A stretch of 64,000 nucleotides of DNA from Nostoc sp. S4 (GTDB lineage Bacteria; Cyanobacteriota; Cyanobacteriia; Cyanobacteriales; Nostocaceae). The notes under the pieces were generated by a model, which saw nothing but the letters and a program-made list of their open reading frames with translations, made no database searches and was not told the DNA's origin. How positions within the stretch are numbered: the first letter of the stretch is position 1; every line of letters begins with the position of its first letter. Below, piece by piece: positions 19,659-30,871 of the stretch. The position numbers were made by a program, and so were the translations under genes. The DNA lies in assembly GCA_029379225.1 (NCBI GenBank), contig JAQYWR010000004.1:1-64000 (forward strand), written 5' to 3'.

Positions 19659-21116
19659 ATGGAATATTTATTTCTAGCTTTGGCGCTGGGCCTTGCGCTA
19701 TGCTTTGAATTTGTTAATGGTTTTCATGATACTGCTAATGCGGTTGCCACGGTCATTTACACTCACACCCTCAAGCCAAACATCGCCGTTGTCTGGTCAG
19801 GCGCTTGGAATTTAATTGGTGTGCTGACATCAACCGGAGCCGTTGCTTTTGGGATTATTGCCTTACTTCCCGTTGAGTTAGTAATTAATGTTGGTTCAAG
19901 TGCAGGTTTCGCAATGGTATTTGCACTTTTGATTTCAGCAATCATGTGGAATTTGGGAACTTGGTACTTAGGCTTACCTGCATCCAGTTCGCACACACTT
20001 ATTGGCTCAATCATGGGTGTTGGTTTAGCAAATTCAATGTTATCTGCGGGTCATGTCTTTGGTGAGGGTGTAAACTGGTCAAAGGCCCAGGAAGTTTTCA
20101 CATCTCTGTTGGTTTCGCCCATCGTTGGATTTACCTGCGCTGCATTGCTATTAATACTGGCGAAGATATTAATTAAACGACCAGAGTTGTACCGTGCGCC
20201 AGAAGATGGCAAAACCCCACCAGTTTGGATACGTGCGTTGTTAATCTTGACATGTACTGGTGTCAGCTTTGCTCACGGTTCAAATGATGGGCAAAAAGGT
20301 ATGGGTTTGATTATGCTGATCCTGGTAGGTATTTTACCAGGTATGTTTGCATTAAATCTAAATACTGATGCTGCGGCGATCGCTCAGTTGGCAGCTACTT
20401 CCAACTCTGCGATTACAGTGTTGCAACAACAAGTGTCTGGAACATCGTTAAACAACCAAAGCGCCACAGATGAGCTTTCCAATTTTCTCAAACCCATCAG
20501 CGAAGCCAACGACAAAACATTTGCAGCCCTTGTTGCCGAAAGCCGGATAATTAAAGACAAGCTTGCTAATAAAACTAGTTTCCAGCAGCTTTCAAAGAAT
20601 GAGCTTAGCTCACTTAGAACCGATATGTATTTAGTTGCTGGAACAATTACCAAACTGTACAAGCAGGAAAAATTAACCGATCGAACTAGACAGGTACTTA
20701 CCACTTATAAAACGCAGTTGGATCGAGTAACCAAGTTTATTCCCAATTGGGTGAAATTTGCTGTTGCCATTGCCTTGGGTCTGGGCACAATGATTGGTTG
20801 GAAGCGCATCGTGGTCACAGTGGGTGAAAAAATTGGTAAAGACCACCTTACCTATGCTCAAGGAGCTTCCGCCGAATTGGTGGCTATGACAACTATTGGT
20901 GCTGCTGATTACTTCGGTTTGCCAGTCAGCACCACTCACGTCCTGTCATCTGGTGTAGCAGGGACAATGGCGGCGAACCATTCTGGTTTGCAAATGGACA
21001 CCCTGAGAAATCTACTACTAGCGTGGGTGCTGACACTGCCGATTTGCGTACTTCTGGGTTCTGCTACATACGCTGGGGGTTTGTATTTAGTCTTGAATGT
21101 TCTGGGTTTAAAGTAG
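19659..21116 (+). CDS. Inorganic phosphate transporter, Pit family
   Basis: Low-affinity phosphate:cation symporter of the inner membrane. The duplicated Pit signature is visible near the N-terminus (FVNGFHDTANAVAT) and in the middle (SFAHGSNDGQKGMG), with further membrane segments to the C-terminus (GLPVSTTHVLSSG). A hydrophilic insert of roughly 110 residues (about 235-345) separates the two halves, as in bacterial PitA proteins. 485 residues. ATG at 19659 is preceded by GGAAG. It converges with fbaB, and the intervening 166 bp is filled by the G-rich hairpin repeat. Confidence 0.9.
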   Translation: MEYLFLALALGLALCFEFVNGFHDTANAVATVIYTHTLKPNIAVVWSGAWNLIGVLTSTGAVAFGIIALLPVELVINVGSSAGFAMVFALLISAIMWNLGTWYLGLPASSSHTLIGSIMGVGLANSMLSAGHVFGEGVNWSKAQEVFTSLLVSPIVGFTCAALLLILAKILIKRPELYRAPEDGKTPPVWIRALLILTCTGVSFAHGSNDGQKGMGLIMLILVGILPGMFALNLNTDAAAIAQLAATSNSAITVLQQQVSGTSLNNQSATDELSNFLKPISEANDKTFAALVAESRIIKDKLANKTSFQQLSKNELSSLRTDMYLVAGTITKLYKQEKLTDRTRQVLTTYKTQLDRVTKFIPNWVKFAVAIALGLGTMIGWKRIVVTVGEKIGKDHLTYAQGASAELVAMTTIGAADYFGLPVSTTHVLSSGVAGTMAANHSGLQMDTLRNLLLAWVLTLPICVLLGSATYAGGLYLVLNVLGLK

Positions 21117-21160
21117 AACATTGGGGATTGGGTAGGAGGTAGCCCGGATTTCTCACAAGA

Positions 21161-21282
21161 GTGTGGGGGGTGTGGGGAGTGTGGGGAGTGTGGGGAGTGT
21201 GGGGGGAAAGATTTCTTCCCCATCTTCCCATACCCCCCCATCCTCCCACACTTCCTTTTCCTCCCACACCTCCCACACTCCA
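21161..21282. repeat. GTGTGGGGA nonamer array with inverted arm (G-rich hairpin)
   Basis: Four G tracts (21174-21177, 21183-21186, 21192-21195, 21201-21206), separated by AGTGT, lie on the plus strand. A C-rich arm of CCCACACTCC-type units at 21226-21281 can fold back on them. The element fills the gap between two convergent genes and touches the fbaB stop codon. A nearly identical core occurs in reverse orientation at 55.1 kb. Confidence 0.8.
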
Positions 21283-22365
21283 CTAAGCTATGGTCACATC
21301 TGGCGACAAGTAAACATCTTGAATGGCGCGAAATAGCTTCACACCTTCTTCAAAGGGACGCTGGAATGTTTTGCGTCCAGAAATTAATCCCGAACCACCA
21401 GCACGTTTGTTGATGATGGCGGTGCGAACTGCTTCAGCGAAGTCATTTTTGCCCGTGGCGCCACCGGAATTAATCAGTCCGACACGTCCAGAGTAGCAAT
21501 TGAGTACTTGGTAACGAGTCAAATCAATTGGATGGTCGGTGGTTAATTCTGTGTAAACTCGTTCGTCGGTTTTGCCGTAACTCTTACCAGTAGCTTTGGC
21601 AACTGCTCCATAACCATTGTTATTTTCGGGTAACTTTTGTTTAATGATGTCGGCTTCAATGGTTACGCCTAGATGATTCGCTTGTCCGGTGAGGTCGGCT
21701 GCAAGGTGGTAATCTTTATCTTGTTTAAAAGCGTTGTTCCGCAGATAGCACCAAAGAATAGTCGCCATCCCTAATTCATGGGCGCGTTTAAAAGCTTGGC
21801 TGATTTCGTGAATTTGCCTGGTAGACTGGTCTGAGCCGAAGTAAATTGTTGCACCAACGGCAGCCGCCCCTAAATTCCAAGCTTGTTCGACATCAGCAAA
21901 CAATACTTGGTCAAATTGATTGGGGAAGGTCAGCAATTCATTGTGATTGATTTTGACAATAAAGGGAATTTTATGGGCATATTTTCGTGATACGATACCC
22001 AATACTCCCAAAGTGGTAGCAACAGCATTGCATTCTGCGGCGATCGCTAACTTGACAATATTTTCGGCGTCAAAGTAAATTGGATTGGGCGCAAATGACG
22101 CAGCAGCGGAATGTTCAATCCCTTGGTCTACCGGCAAAATAGACAGATAGCCCGTGTTTGCCAAACGACCAGTAGAATAGAGTAACTGAAGATTACGCAA
22201 TACTTGAGGATTGCGATCGCTATTAATCCAGATTCGATCTACAAAATCTGGCCCTGGCAAATGTAATAAATCCTTAGAAACCTTTGCTTTGTAGGTAAGC
22301 AGGTCTTCTGCCTCTTTACCTAGCAATGACTCGATAGAATTAGCCTCTATGAGCGTTGTAGTCAT
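21283..22365 (-). CDS. fbaB: Class I fructose-bisphosphate aldolase (FbaB/DhnA type)
   Basis: Cleaves fructose 1,6-bisphosphate to DHAP and glyceraldehyde 3-phosphate through a lysine Schiff base, in glycolysis and the Calvin cycle. The DhnA/FbaB fold is recognised from [19 protein letters not shown] and [13 protein letters not shown]. The conserved ADIIKQKLP segment probably contains the Schiff-base Lys. The C-terminal phosphate site is [11 protein letters not shown] followed by [12 protein letters not shown]. 360 residues, the usual length. ATG at 22365. Its stop codon abuts the G-rich repeat, which probably forms the 3' end of the mRNA. Confidence 0.92.
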   Translation of the reverse strand: MTTTLIEANSIESLLGKEAEDLLTYKAKVSKDLLHLPGPDFVDRIWINSDRNPQVLRNLQLLYSTGRLANTGYLSILPVDQGIEHSAAASFAPNPIYFDAENIVKLAIAAECNAVATTLGVLGIVSRKYAHKIPFIVKINHNELLTFPNQFDQVLFADVEQAWNLGAAAVGATIYFGSDQSTRQIHEISQAFKRAHELGMATILWCYLRNNAFKQDKDYHLAADLTGQANHLGVTIEADIIKQKLPENNNGYGAVAKATGKSYGKTDERVYTELTTDHPIDLTRYQVLNCYSGRVGLINSGGATGKNDFAEAVRTAIINKRAGGSGLISGRKTFQRPFEEGVKLFRAIQDVYLSPDVTIA

Positions 22366-22622
22366 AGCGTTTTCCTTAATATTTGAGCAAATGACCTTGT
22401 TTTTAAGATAGCATTTTAGTTAAAATTCAGAATTTTTGAATAGATCCGTCTGAATAGTTAAAGAATTCAAATAATATTTGATAAATCAAGATAGCGATTA
22501 TACTATAGCTATTTTATTTGAATTGGGAAAAATATTAGTGATGGCTGTTAACCATTATCAGTCATCAGCCATCAGTCAACAATTAATTGTGCTAATAATC
22601 ATTCAGAGAATAAATAAATGCC

Positions 22623-22949
22623 ATGAGTAAATTTCAAATCAATATCGACTTCAGCAATATAGATTTAGCTGCCCTAGAGACAGAAGAAGATTTTCAAAGA
22701 GAGGCAAAAATATTACTACCAAAGGCACTGGTAAAACTAGGTGAAAGTGTTGGCGAAAAAACATGGGAAGAATTACAGCAAGGACTCAAAGGATCTGGAG
22801 GTAAACTCAAATCTTCTCAAAGTGAGAAACGTAGATTTATTCAAGAAACAGCAAGAACTTATCAACGAAATGCCAGCAATAGAGAAAAGCAAGAGTTGCA
22901 AGGATATATAGTAGAGCAATTACGCCAGTACAAGGATAATTCTATCTAA
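22623..22949 (+). CDS. Small hypothetical protein (108 aa)
   Basis: Not recognised. A charged, mostly helical, soluble protein with an acidic N-terminus (NIDLAALETEEDFQREA) and a Lys/Arg/Gln-rich C-terminus (TARTYQRNASNREKQEL). There is no signal peptide, membrane segment or cysteine. ATG at 22623; no strong Shine-Dalgarno. It stands alone between fbaB and a MITE-like repeat. Codon use resembles its neighbours, which supports a real gene. Confidence 0.55.
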   Translation: MSKFQINIDFSNIDLAALETEEDFQREAKILLPKALVKLGESVGEKTWEELQQGLKGSGGKLKSSQSEKRRFIQETARTYQRNASNREKQELQGYIVEQLRQYKDNSI

Positions 22950-23638
22950 TCAAGATTCATAGCATGTTCGGTAAATCACCTGAAATATTTCTCAAGAAAG
23001 TGAAACGTCAGTAGAACGAAGCAATCATCAGGTTTTCGGGATTGCTTCGCGACATCGCAGTCGCGGTTATTTGAGCGAACATGATATCGTCTTTGATTTT
23101 TGAGAATTGTAAGTCGCAACTCCCTGAGTTCGATAAATACTAAATAACTCCACTTCCATCCATCCAAGAAAAGCAGTGAGAGGCTAACAAAGCTGATTCT
23201 TTCGTACCAATTTTTAGATTTTTTGCCCCAGCCCTACAAAGGTTGGGGTTGGGATTAGGTTACATCCTACTCATGTTTATTTACAAGTATTAAAGACTTA
23301 TTAACAAATTTTAATTTCTACGAAATTATATTTATAAATCATTCTCCCTAACTCCTAATCCCTCTGCCATATCAACATAAAATATTCCTATCTATCCATA
23401 ACAGAGGCGCAATGGCTATGATTAGCTAAGTAAAATGGCAAATACATCAATGCTAGTACCATTTAGTCAGCAGTCTTTATCAGCTGTTGGGACTCGCACC
23501 CGTAAAAATTAATTTTGTCGATCCACTTTCTATTTGCTAGTTTCTATTTTGAGCGGCATTACCTAAAAGTACTCTCACTCAATACGGGGTACAAAAAATA
23601 CAAAAAATTCCTCAATAATTAAAATTAAGGATCAGGCT
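22950..23638. other. Spacer with MITE-like element and leader of the poly-HAMP kinase
   Basis: Holds the inverted-repeat element at 22959-23087; the rest (23090-23638) is non-coding AT-rich leader. AAGG sits about 11 nt before the kinase ATG. No promoter was assigned with confidence. Confidence 0.45.
22959..23087. mobile_element. MITE-like element, ATATCATGTTCG ends
   Basis: The left end (ATAGCATGTTCGGTAAATC, from 22959) is an imperfect inverted match of the right end (read inward, ATATCATGTTCGCTCAAAT, to 23087). A perfect 10-bp stem, CGAAGCAATC / GATTGCTTCG, lies inside (about 23018-23051). About 129 bp with no coding frame. The ends resemble those of the 30107-30204 element. Confidence 0.55.
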
Positions 23639-26600
23639 ATGACAACCGAACAGCTAACTAGAGACAGTGACAATCTAGATTTAAATCAGCTACTTAAAAC
23701 GCTGACGGCTGTCAAGCAAGGTGACTTCTCGGCTCGGATGCCCATAGACCATACTGGTGTAGCTGGGAAAATAGCCGACACTCTCAACGATATAATCGAC
23801 CAAAATCAGCGGATGACAACGGAGCTACAGCGAATTGGTAATGTTGTCGGTAAAGAAGGCAAGATTACCGATCGCGCCTTTTTAGGAGATGTTCGCGGTT
23901 CGTGGTCAGATTGTGTAAATTCTGTCAATAGTCTAATTACAGATTTAGTCCAACCAACAGCAGAAACAACTCGCGTGATTCGGGCTGTGGCTAACGGTGA
24001 CTTATCCCAAACCATTGCTACAGAAATTGATGGCACACCGTTGCAAGGTGAGTTTCTCCAAACTGCCAATATTGTGAATACGATGGTAGACCGGCTGGGT
24101 TCCTTTGCCTCGGAAGTAACGCGGGTTGCCCGTGAGGTGGGTACTGAAGGTAAACTCGGCTCTCAAGCAGAAGTGCGCGGTGTGGCTGGTACTTGGAAGG
24201 ATTTAACTGACAATGTTAACTTGATGGCAGGAAATCTTACAGGTCAAGTCCGTAACATTGCTGAAGTTGCCACAGCGATCGCTAACGGTGACCTCTCCAA
24301 AAAAATCACCGTCGATGTGAAAGGCGAAATTCTCGAATTGAAAAACACCGTTAACACAATGGTGGATCAACTGAATTCCTTTGCATCGGAAGTAACAAGA
24401 GTTGCCCGTGAGGTGGGAACCGAAGGTAAGTTGGGCGTCCAAGCCGAAGTTAAAGGAGTGGCTGGTACTTGGAAGGATCTCACTGACAACGTTAATTTAA
24501 TGGCAGGTAATTTAACCGCTCAAGTGCGTAATATTGCCGAAGTCACAACGGCAGTGGCAAATGGCGACTTGTCGAAGAAAATCACTGTGGATGTGAAAGG
24601 CGAAATTTTGGAATTGAAAAACACCGTTAACATCATGGTGGATCAACTGAATTCCTTTGCATCGGAAGTAACAAGAGTTGCCCGTGAGGTGGGTGCAGAA
24701 GGAAAACTCGGCGGTCAAGCAGAAGTCAGGGGAGTGGCGGGTACCTGGAAGGATTTAACTGACAGCGTGAATTTCATGGCGGGAAGCTTGACGGCACAGG
24801 TGCGGAATATTGCGGAAGTGACTACGGCAGTAGCAACTGGCGACCTTTCCAAGAAAATCACAGTTGATGTCAAGGGCGAAATTCTGGAGTTGAAAAATAC
24901 CATCAACACGATGGTGGATCAACTCAATTCCTTTGCATCGGAAGTAACAAGAGTTGCCCGTGAGGTGGGAACCGAAGGAAAGTTAGGCGTGCAAGCAGAA
25001 GTCCGGGGAGTGGCGGGGACTTGGAAAGACTTGACGGATAACGTTAACTTAATGGCAGGTAATCTCACCGGACAAGTGCGAAATATTGCCGAAGTTGCCA
25101 CAGCGATCGCTAGCGGTGACCTCTCGAAGAAAATCACCGTTGATGTTAGAGGTGAAATTCTCGAACTGAAGAACACCATCAATATCATGGTGGATCAACT
25201 CAGTTCCTTTGCCTCAGAAGTAACAAGGGTTGCCCGTGAGGTAGGAAGTGAGGGTAAACTCGGCGTGCAAGCAGATGTTAAAGGTGTGGCTGGCACTTGG
25301 AAGGATTTAACTGACAGCGTGAACTTCATGGCGGGAAGTTTAACGGCACAGGTGCGAAACATTGCCGATGTGACTACGGCTGTGGCAAATGGCGACCTTT
25401 CTAAGAAAATCACCGTGGATGTGAAAGGTGAAATTTTGGAGTTGAAAAACACTATTAATACAATGGTGGATCAACTCAGTTCCTTTGCCTCAGAAGTAAC
25501 AAGGGTTGCTAGAGAAGTGGGAACCGAAGGGAAATTGGGCGTGCAAGCAGAAGTCAGGGGAGTGGCGGGGACTTGGAAGGACTTGACCGACAATGTGAAC
25601 TCAATGGCAGGGAACTTGACCGACCAAGTGCGAAATATTGCCGAAGTTGCAACTGCGATCGCCAACGGTGACCTCTCGAAGAAAATTACTGTTGCTGTCA
25701 AAGGGGAAATTCTGGAGTTGAAAAACACCATCAATATTATGGTGGATCAACTCAATTCGTTTGCCAGTGAGGTTACAAGGGTTGCTAGGGAAGTAGGTTC
25801 TGAAGGGAAGCTGGGCGTTCAAGCAGATGTGCGCGGTGTAGCTGGGACTTGGAAAGATTTAACCGACAGCGTGAACTTCATGGCGGGAAGCTTAACGGCA
25901 CAGGTGCGAAACATTGCTGCGGTGACAACGGCTGTAGCTAATGGCGACCTCTCGAAGAAAATTTCCGTTGATGTCAAAGGGGAAATTTTGGAATTGAAAA
26001 ACACCGTTAACACAATGGTGGATCAACTCAATTCCTTTGCCTCAGAAGTAACAAGGGTAGCGCGGGAGGTGGGAACCGAAGGCAAGTTGGGTGTGCAAGC
26101 AGAAGTTAAAGGTGTAGCCGGAACTTGGAAGGACTTGACCGACAGCGTAAACTTCATGGCCGGAAGCTTGACGGCACAGGTGCGGAATATTGCCGAAGTG
26201 ACAACGGCGGTGGCAAACGGCGACCTTTCTAAAAAAATCACTGTCGATGTTAAAGGCGAAATTCTGGAATTGAAGAATACCATCAATACAATGGTGGATC
26301 AACTGAATTCTTTTGCATCAGAAGTTACAAGAGTTGCTCGTGAGGTGGGAACCGAAGGAAAGTTGGGCGTGCAAGCTTTCGTCAGAGGAGTTGCTGGTAC
26401 GTGGAAAGATTTAACTGATAACGTCAACTCAATGGCGGAGAACCTCACCGGACAAGTCCGCAATATTGCTGAAGTCACCAAAGCGGTAGCTAATGGTGAC
26501 CTCTCGAAGAAAATTACCGTCGATGCCAAAGGCGAAATTTTAGACTTGAAGAATACCACCAATACAATGGTGGATCAACTCAGTTCCTTTGCATCGGAAG

Positions 26601-29600
26601 TAACACGGGTGGCGCGGGAAGTGGGAACTGAAGGCAAGTTGGGCGGACAAGCCCAAGTCCAAGGCGTTGCAGGTACCTGGAAAGATTTGACCGACAACGT
26701 CAACTCGATGGCGGGGAACCTAACGGCACAGGTGCGGGGGATTGCCAGAGTTGTTACCGCAGTTGCCAACGGCGACTTGAAACGCAAATTGATGCTAGAT
26801 GCCAAAGGTGAAATTGAAACTTTGGCAGAAACAATCAACGAAATGATTGATACCCTAGCCACCTTTGCCAATCAAGTGACCACAGTGGCGCGGGAAGTGG
26901 GAATCGAAGGAAAGTTAGGCGGACAAGCCAGAGTACCTGGGGCGGCTGGAACTTGGAAAGATTTGACCGATAACGTCAACGAACTCGCTGCTACACTGAC
27001 AACCCAGTTGCGAGCGATCGCCGAAGTTGCTACAGCTGTAACTAAAGGCGATTTAACTCGTTCCATTGCTGTCGAAGCATTAGGGGAAGTTGCCATCCTC
27101 AAAGACAACATCAACCAGATGATTGCCAACCTGCGAGAAACAACTCAGAAAAACACCGAACAAGACTGGTTGAAAACTAACCTCGCTAGGTTTACCCGAA
27201 TGCTCCAAGGTCAGCGAGACTTGGAAACTGTATCTAAATTAATTCTCTCAGAACTCGCACCCCTAGTAGGAGCGCAACATGGTCTATTCTACTTGATGGA
27301 CTCTGGGGAAAATACGCTGTATTTGAAACTAATTAGTAGCTACGCCTATCGGGAACGCAAACATCTAGCCAACCGCTTCTACATGGGTGAAGGTTTGGTG
27401 GGACAATGCGCCTTAGAAAAAGAGCGAATTCTGCTCACCCAAGTGCCGAACGATTATATCAAAATTGGCTCCGGCTTAGGAGAAGCTACACCCCTGAATG
27501 CCGTAGTCTTACCCGTACTGTTTGAAGGACAAGTGACAGCAGTCATTGAATTAGCATCCTTCCGCCGCTTTAGCGAAATTCACCTCACATTCTTCGACCA
27601 ACTTACTGAAAGTATCGCGATCGTCCTCAACACGATCGCCGCTTCCATGCGAACTGAAGAATTACTCAAGCAGTCGCAATCTTTAGCAGAAGAACTACAA
27701 ACCCAGCAAAACGAACTCCGAGAAACCAACAAACGCTTAGAACAACAAGCCCAATCACTCAAAGCCTCGGAAGATTTACTCAAAGGACAACAAGAAGAAC
27801 TGCAACAAACCAACGCTGAATTAGAAGAAAAGGCAGAATTATTGGCTCAGCAAAAGAAAGAAGTCGAGCGTAAAAATCAGGAAATCGAACAAGCAAGAAC
27901 GTCTTTAGAAGAAAAAGCCGAACAACTCGCCCTCTCCTCAAAATATAAATCAGAGTTTCTTGCCAACATGTCCCACGAATTGCGGACACCCCTTAATAGC
28001 TTGTTAATTTTGGCCAAGCTATTAACAGATAACATCGAAGGCAACCTCAGCAAGAAACAAGTTGAATACAGCCAGACAATTTACTCAGCAGGTACAGATT
28101 TGTTGGGGTTGATTAATGACATTCTCGATCTTGCCAAAATTGAATCTGGAACCATGTCAATTGAAATCACTCAAATGCTGTTGGCAGAGTTAGGCGAGCA
28201 AATTGAGCGCACCTTCCGGCAAATAGCCAATAGCAAAGGACTTGGTTTTGCAATTGAATTTCTGCCGGAATTGCCACCCAGCATTTATACAGATGTCAAA
28301 CGCTTACTACAGGTATTGAAAAATCTCCTCTCCAACGCCTTTAAATTCACAGAACAAGGAGAGGTGCGGTTAAGGATTGCAGTGGCAACGCAAGGATGGA
28401 GTCCCCACCAGGAAATCTTAAATCGCGCCCAGATGGTTATCGCTTTCTCAGTCAGCGACACTGGTATCGGTATTGCCCTGGACAAACAAAAAGTCATCTT
28501 CGAGGCATTTCAGCAAGCAGATGGCTCTACCAGTCGCAAATACGGCGGTACAGGATTGGGCTTATCAATTAGCCGCGAAATTGCCCACTTATTTGGCGGC
28601 GAAATCAAACTAGTTAGTCAACCCGGTCAAGGTAGCGCCTTTACATTCTATTTACCACAGGGAGAGGGACACACAGACACGGGGACACTCTTACGCTCCG
28701 ACGCACAGAGAATATTTGAGCGATTCTCCACCTCACCCTATCCTGGGGGAATGCTAAGAGCCAACGGCTTCGGTAGTGAGGTGTTGCTACCGCAACCGAC
28801 GGAAACCGGGACTGCAACTAACTCACCCTATCTCCCCCTTGCTGGATCTTCATCTCCTCACTCACCACTAATAAATGACGATCGCACTACAATCGCCATT
28901 GGCGATCGCGTATTATTAATTGTCGAAGATGACGTTAACTTTGCGCGTATCCTTCTAGAGATGGCGCAACAGCACGGATTCAAAGCGATAACTGCCCAAA
29001 CTGGCACTACAGGCTTGATGCTAGCCCAGCAATTTCTCCCTTCAGCTATTTTGCTAGATATTAGATTGCCAGAAATGGATGGTTGGACGGTGTTAGATCG
29101 TCTCAAACACGACCCGAATACCCGTCACATTCCCGTACACATCATGACCGTTGAGGAAGGCAGACAGCGCGGTTTGCAATTAGGAGCGATCGCATATCTG
29201 CAAAAACCATTAACCAGTGACACAATATCGCAAGCGTTGAACAAAATTAAAGGTTTCGTCGAACGCCAAGTGAAAAATTTATTGGTAGTCGAAGACGACG
29301 ACACTCAACGCCATAGCATTGTCGAGTTAATTGGCGACACCGATGTTGCTACCACAGCTGTGGACACAGGTGCAGCAGCCCTCGAAGCTATCCGCAACCA
29401 GCATTTTGATTGTCTCGTCCTCGATTTAGGACTACCAGACATGACCGGATTTGAACTGATCGAGCAAATCAAGCTTTTACCGAACGGCAAAGCTTTGCCA
29501 ATAATTGTCTACACAGGTAAAGAAATTAGCAAAGCTCAAGAAACTGAACTCAGACGAATTGCACAGACAATCATTATCAAAGATGTGCGATCGCCCGAAC

Positions 29601-30076
29601 GCCTCCTCGATGAAACAGCATTGTTCTTACACCGAGTCCAAGCAAATTTGCCAGAACCCAAGCGCCAAATCCTCGAACAACTTCATTCTCGAGACCACTT
29701 GCTCGTCGGCAAAAAAGCGCTAATTGTAGACGACGATATGCGGAATATCTTCGCCCTCACAAGTATGTTAGAGCGTTATCAAATTCAGGTGTTATATGCT
29801 GAAAACGGCAGAGAAGGAATTACTTTGTTAGAAACTACACCAGATATTGATATCGTTTTAATGGACATCATGATGCCAGAAATGGACGGTTACGAAACAA
29901 CACGTCAAATCCGCCAAAACAATCGCTTTCAATCCTTGCCGATTATTGCCCTTACCGCCAAAGCCATGCAAGGCGATCGCGATAAGTGCATTGAAGCAGG
30001 CGCATCAGATTACATTACTAAACCCGTAGATACCGAACAATTACTTTCACTTTTACGCGTTTGGTTATATCGGTAA
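23639..30076 (+). CDS. Poly-HAMP hybrid histidine kinase with three receivers (2145 aa)
   Basis: Large soluble hybrid sensor kinase. Residues about 150-1165 consist of eleven ~92-residue HAMP-type units ([13 protein letters not shown]...[14 protein letters not shown]...[16 protein letters not shown]); ten are nearly identical and the eleventh diverged. Then follow GAF (about 1175-1335), a Gln/Glu-rich coiled coil (about 1340-1435), HisKA with His1446 in [10 protein letters not shown], HATPase ([26 protein letters not shown]), and three receivers with phospho-acceptors Asp1807, Asp1929 and Asp2076. No membrane segment is seen, so the signal is probably intracellular, read by HAMP stacks or GAF. 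The architecture recalls group III fungal Nik1 kinases and cyanobacterial homologues. A stand-alone receiver gene follows in the same direction, a possible phosphorelay partner. Confidence 0.93.
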   Translation: MTTEQLTRDSDNLDLNQLLKTLTAVKQGDFSARMPIDHTGVAGKIADTLNDIIDQNQRMTTELQRIGNVVGKEGKITDRAFLGDVRGSWSDCVNSVNSLITDLVQPTAETTRVIRAVANGDLSQTIATEIDGTPLQGEFLQTANIVNTMVDRLGSFASEVTRVAREVGTEGKLGSQAEVRGVAGTWKDLTDNVNLMAGNLTGQVRNIAEVATAIANGDLSKKITVDVKGEILELKNTVNTMVDQLNSFASEVTRVAREVGTEGKLGVQAEVKGVAGTWKDLTDNVNLMAGNLTAQVRNIAEVTTAVANGDLSKKITVDVKGEILELKNTVNIMVDQLNSFASEVTRVAREVGAEGKLGGQAEVRGVAGTWKDLTDSVNFMAGSLTAQVRNIAEVTTAVATGDLSKKITVDVKGEILELKNTINTMVDQLNSFASEVTRVAREVGTEGKLGVQAEVRGVAGTWKDLTDNVNLMAGNLTGQVRNIAEVATAIASGDLSKKITVDVRGEILELKNTINIMVDQLSSFASEVTRVAREVGSEGKLGVQADVKGVAGTWKDLTDSVNFMAGSLTAQVRNIADVTTAVANGDLSKKITVDVKGEILELKNTINTMVDQLSSFASEVTRVAREVGTEGKLGVQAEVRGVAGTWKDLTDNVNSMAGNLTDQVRNIAEVATAIANGDLSKKITVAVKGEILELKNTINIMVDQLNSFASEVTRVAREVGSEGKLGVQADVRGVAGTWKDLTDSVNFMAGSLTAQVRNIAAVTTAVANGDLSKKISVDVKGEILELKNTVNTMVDQLNSFASEVTRVAREVGTEGKLGVQAEVKGVAGTWKDLTDSVNFMAGSLTAQVRNIAEVTTAVANGDLSKKITVDVKGEILELKNTINTMVDQLNSFASEVTRVAREVGTEGKLGVQAFVRGVAGTWKDLTDNVNSMAENLTGQVRNIAEVTKAVANGDLSKKITVDAKGEILDLKNTTNTMVDQLSSFASEVTRVAREVGTEGKLGGQAQVQGVAGTWKDLTDNVNSMAGNLTAQVRGIARVVTAVANGDLKRKLMLDAKGEIETLAETINEMIDTLATFANQVTTVAREVGIEGKLGGQARVPGAAGTWKDLTDNVNELAATLTTQLRAIAEVATAVTKGDLTRSIAVEALGEVAILKDNINQMIANLRETTQKNTEQDWLKTNLARFTRMLQGQRDLETVSKLILSELAPLVGAQHGLFYLMDSGENTLYLKLISSYAYRERKHLANRFYMGEGLVGQCALEKERILLTQVPNDYIKIGSGLGEATPLNAVVLPVLFEGQVTAVIELASFRRFSEIHLTFFDQLTESIAIVLNTIAASMRTEELLKQSQSLAEELQTQQNELRETNKRLEQQAQSLKASEDLLKGQQEELQQTNAELEEKAELLAQQKKEVERKNQEIEQARTSLEEKAEQLALSSKYKSEFLANMSHELRTPLNSLLILAKLLTDNIEGNLSKKQVEYSQTIYSAGTDLLGLINDILDLAKIESGTMSIEITQMLLAELGEQIERTFRQIANSKGLGFAIEFLPELPPSIYTDVKRLLQVLKNLLSNAFKFTEQGEVRLRIAVATQGWSPHQEILNRAQMVIAFSVSDTGIGIALDKQKVIFEAFQQADGSTSRKYGGTGLGLSISREIAHLFGGEIKLVSQPGQGSAFTFYLPQGEGHTDTGTLLRSDAQRIFERFSTSPYPGGMLRANGFGSEVLLPQPTETGTATNSPYLPLAGSSSPHSPLINDDRTTIAIGDRVLLIVEDDVNFARILLEMAQQHGFKAITAQTGTTGLMLAQQFLPSAILLDIRLPEMDGWTVLDRLKHDPNTRHIPVHIMTVEEGRQRGLQLGAIAYLQKPLTSDTISQALNKIKGFVERQVKNLLVVEDDDTQRHSIVELIGDTDVATTAVDTGAAALEAIRNQHFDCLVLDLGLPDMTGFELIEQIKLLPNGKALPIIVYTGKEISKAQETELRRIAQTIIIKDVRSPERLLDETALFLHRVQANLPEPKRQILEQLHSRDHLLVGKKALIVDDDMRNIFALTSMLERYQIQVLYAENGREGITLLETTPDIDIVLMDIMMPEMDGYETTRQIRQNNRFQSLPIIALTAKAMQGDRDKCIEAGASDYITKPVDTEQLLSLLRVWLYR
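24100..26870 (+). repeat. In-gene tandem array of 276-bp HAMP units
   Basis: About ten consecutive 276-bp units coding 92 residues each, with long stretches identical at DNA level (for example GGATCAACT followed by TCCTTTGC at each boundary). Units alternate between a DNVN..MAGNL type and a [10 protein letters not shown] type in the middle of the array, as if a two-unit block had been duplicated. Confidence 0.85.
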
Positions 30077-30378
30077 AACAAATTGAGGAATTGGAGATTG
30101 GGAGTTATATCGTGTCCGGTTAAAGAGTTATCATTAAGATGGCAGGGGGTTTCCTGGTTTTTGCACAGATGCGGGAATTATAACTAATTAGGCGGACATG
30201 ATATTAAGAGCTATTCTTCCAATTTCACTCATCCTGATGATGCAACAAGTTTTCACCTTCAGTAGATGCAGCGATCGCTTTTTTGTGGGTTAATAAGCTA
30301 ATGGATGGATTATTAAGCCATTCAACAAATCTCATAAATTTTTATACCAAGCTAAAGAACTGCTTTGCAGTCAGAATA
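30077..30378. other. Spacer with MITE-like element
   Basis: Between the hybrid kinase and the stand-alone receiver there is the 98-bp inverted-repeat element at 30107-30204 and one HIP1 site near 30270. The element may separate what was once one operon. Confidence 0.5.
30107..30204. mobile_element. MITE-like element, 25-bp inverted ends
   Basis: The left end (30107-30131, ATATCGTGTCCGGTTAAAGA...) and the inverted right end (30180-30204, ATATCATGTCCGCCTAATTA...) match over 25 bp with about five mismatches. 98 bp in total, non-coding. Single ends of the same type occur near 37712 and 48430. Confidence 0.65.
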
Positions 30379-30801
30379 ATGGCTAAGAAATCACTATCTC
30401 TCAAGGGACTACGGTTACTCGTTGTTGATGATGACCCTGATACGAGAAAAATACTTGCTATTTTATTTAAATTAGAGGGTGCAGAAGTTATTGCAGTCGC
30501 CTCAGCCCCGGAAGCTTTGGAAGCAGTTTCATCTCTTCAACCTGACATTTTAATCTGTGATATTTGTTTACCAGGTGAAGACGGCTATTCACTGCTGGAA
30601 AAAGTTAGAAAAGTAAACAAACAACAAACGCACCCAGAAATTCCAGCTATTGCGATGACAGCTTTTGTTGACGAACAAGACTCCACCAGTGCATTGTTAG
30701 CAGGTTTTCAAACTCATATATATAAGCCAATTGATTTGAAGGAGTTAGTCTGTGTAGTTACTCATTTAATTGATACAAGTAGTAATCTTAGTTCAAATTG
30801 A
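30379..30801 (+). CDS. Stand-alone response regulator receiver
   Basis: A single REC domain without output. Acidic pocket in LLVVDDDPDTRK, phospho-acceptor Asp in DILICDICLPGEDGY, Thr in IPAIAMTAF and Lys in THIYKPID; all key residues are kept. 140 residues from the ATG at 30379 (MAKKSLSLKG); the frame extends upstream to 30283 through non-conserved sequence. It lies downstream of the hybrid kinase in the same direction and converges with the CheB-CheR fusion, so it probably acts as a phosphate shuttle for one of the two. Confidence 0.85.
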   Translation: MAKKSLSLKGLRLLVVDDDPDTRKILAILFKLEGAEVIAVASAPEALEAVSSLQPDILICDICLPGEDGYSLLEKVRKVNKQQTHPEIPAIAMTAFVDEQDSTSALLAGFQTHIYKPIDLKELVCVVTHLIDTSSNLSSN

Positions 30802-30824
30802 GAATTGAATGCAGTTAAAATATA

Positions 30825-30867
30825 CCTCCTGCCTCCTGCCCCCTGCCCCCTGCCTCCTGCCTCCTGC
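30825..30867. repeat. CCTCCTG heptamer tandem array
   Basis: About six 7-nt units (CCTCCTG or CCCCCTG), a short tandemly repeated repetitive sequence of the type common in Nostoc and Calothrix. It ends 4 nt before the stop codon of the minus-strand CheB-CheR fusion gene. Confidence 0.85.
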
Positions 30868-30871
30868 TATA

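Noticed and set aside
21064-21283. His/Pro/Ser-rich frames (PHSPHSPHS pattern) over the nonamer repeat
   Set aside because: Products of translating a 9-nt repeat in two frames; no start signal and overlap with a convergent spacer.
24200-27130. Series of minus-strand frames within the poly-HAMP gene
   Set aside because: They recur with the 276-bp period and are shadows of the repeat-coding plus strand.
30825-30867. CCTCCTG array considered as a CRISPR or attachment site
   Set aside because: Units are 7 nt without spacers; it is a simple tandem repeat seen again at 48.35 kb.
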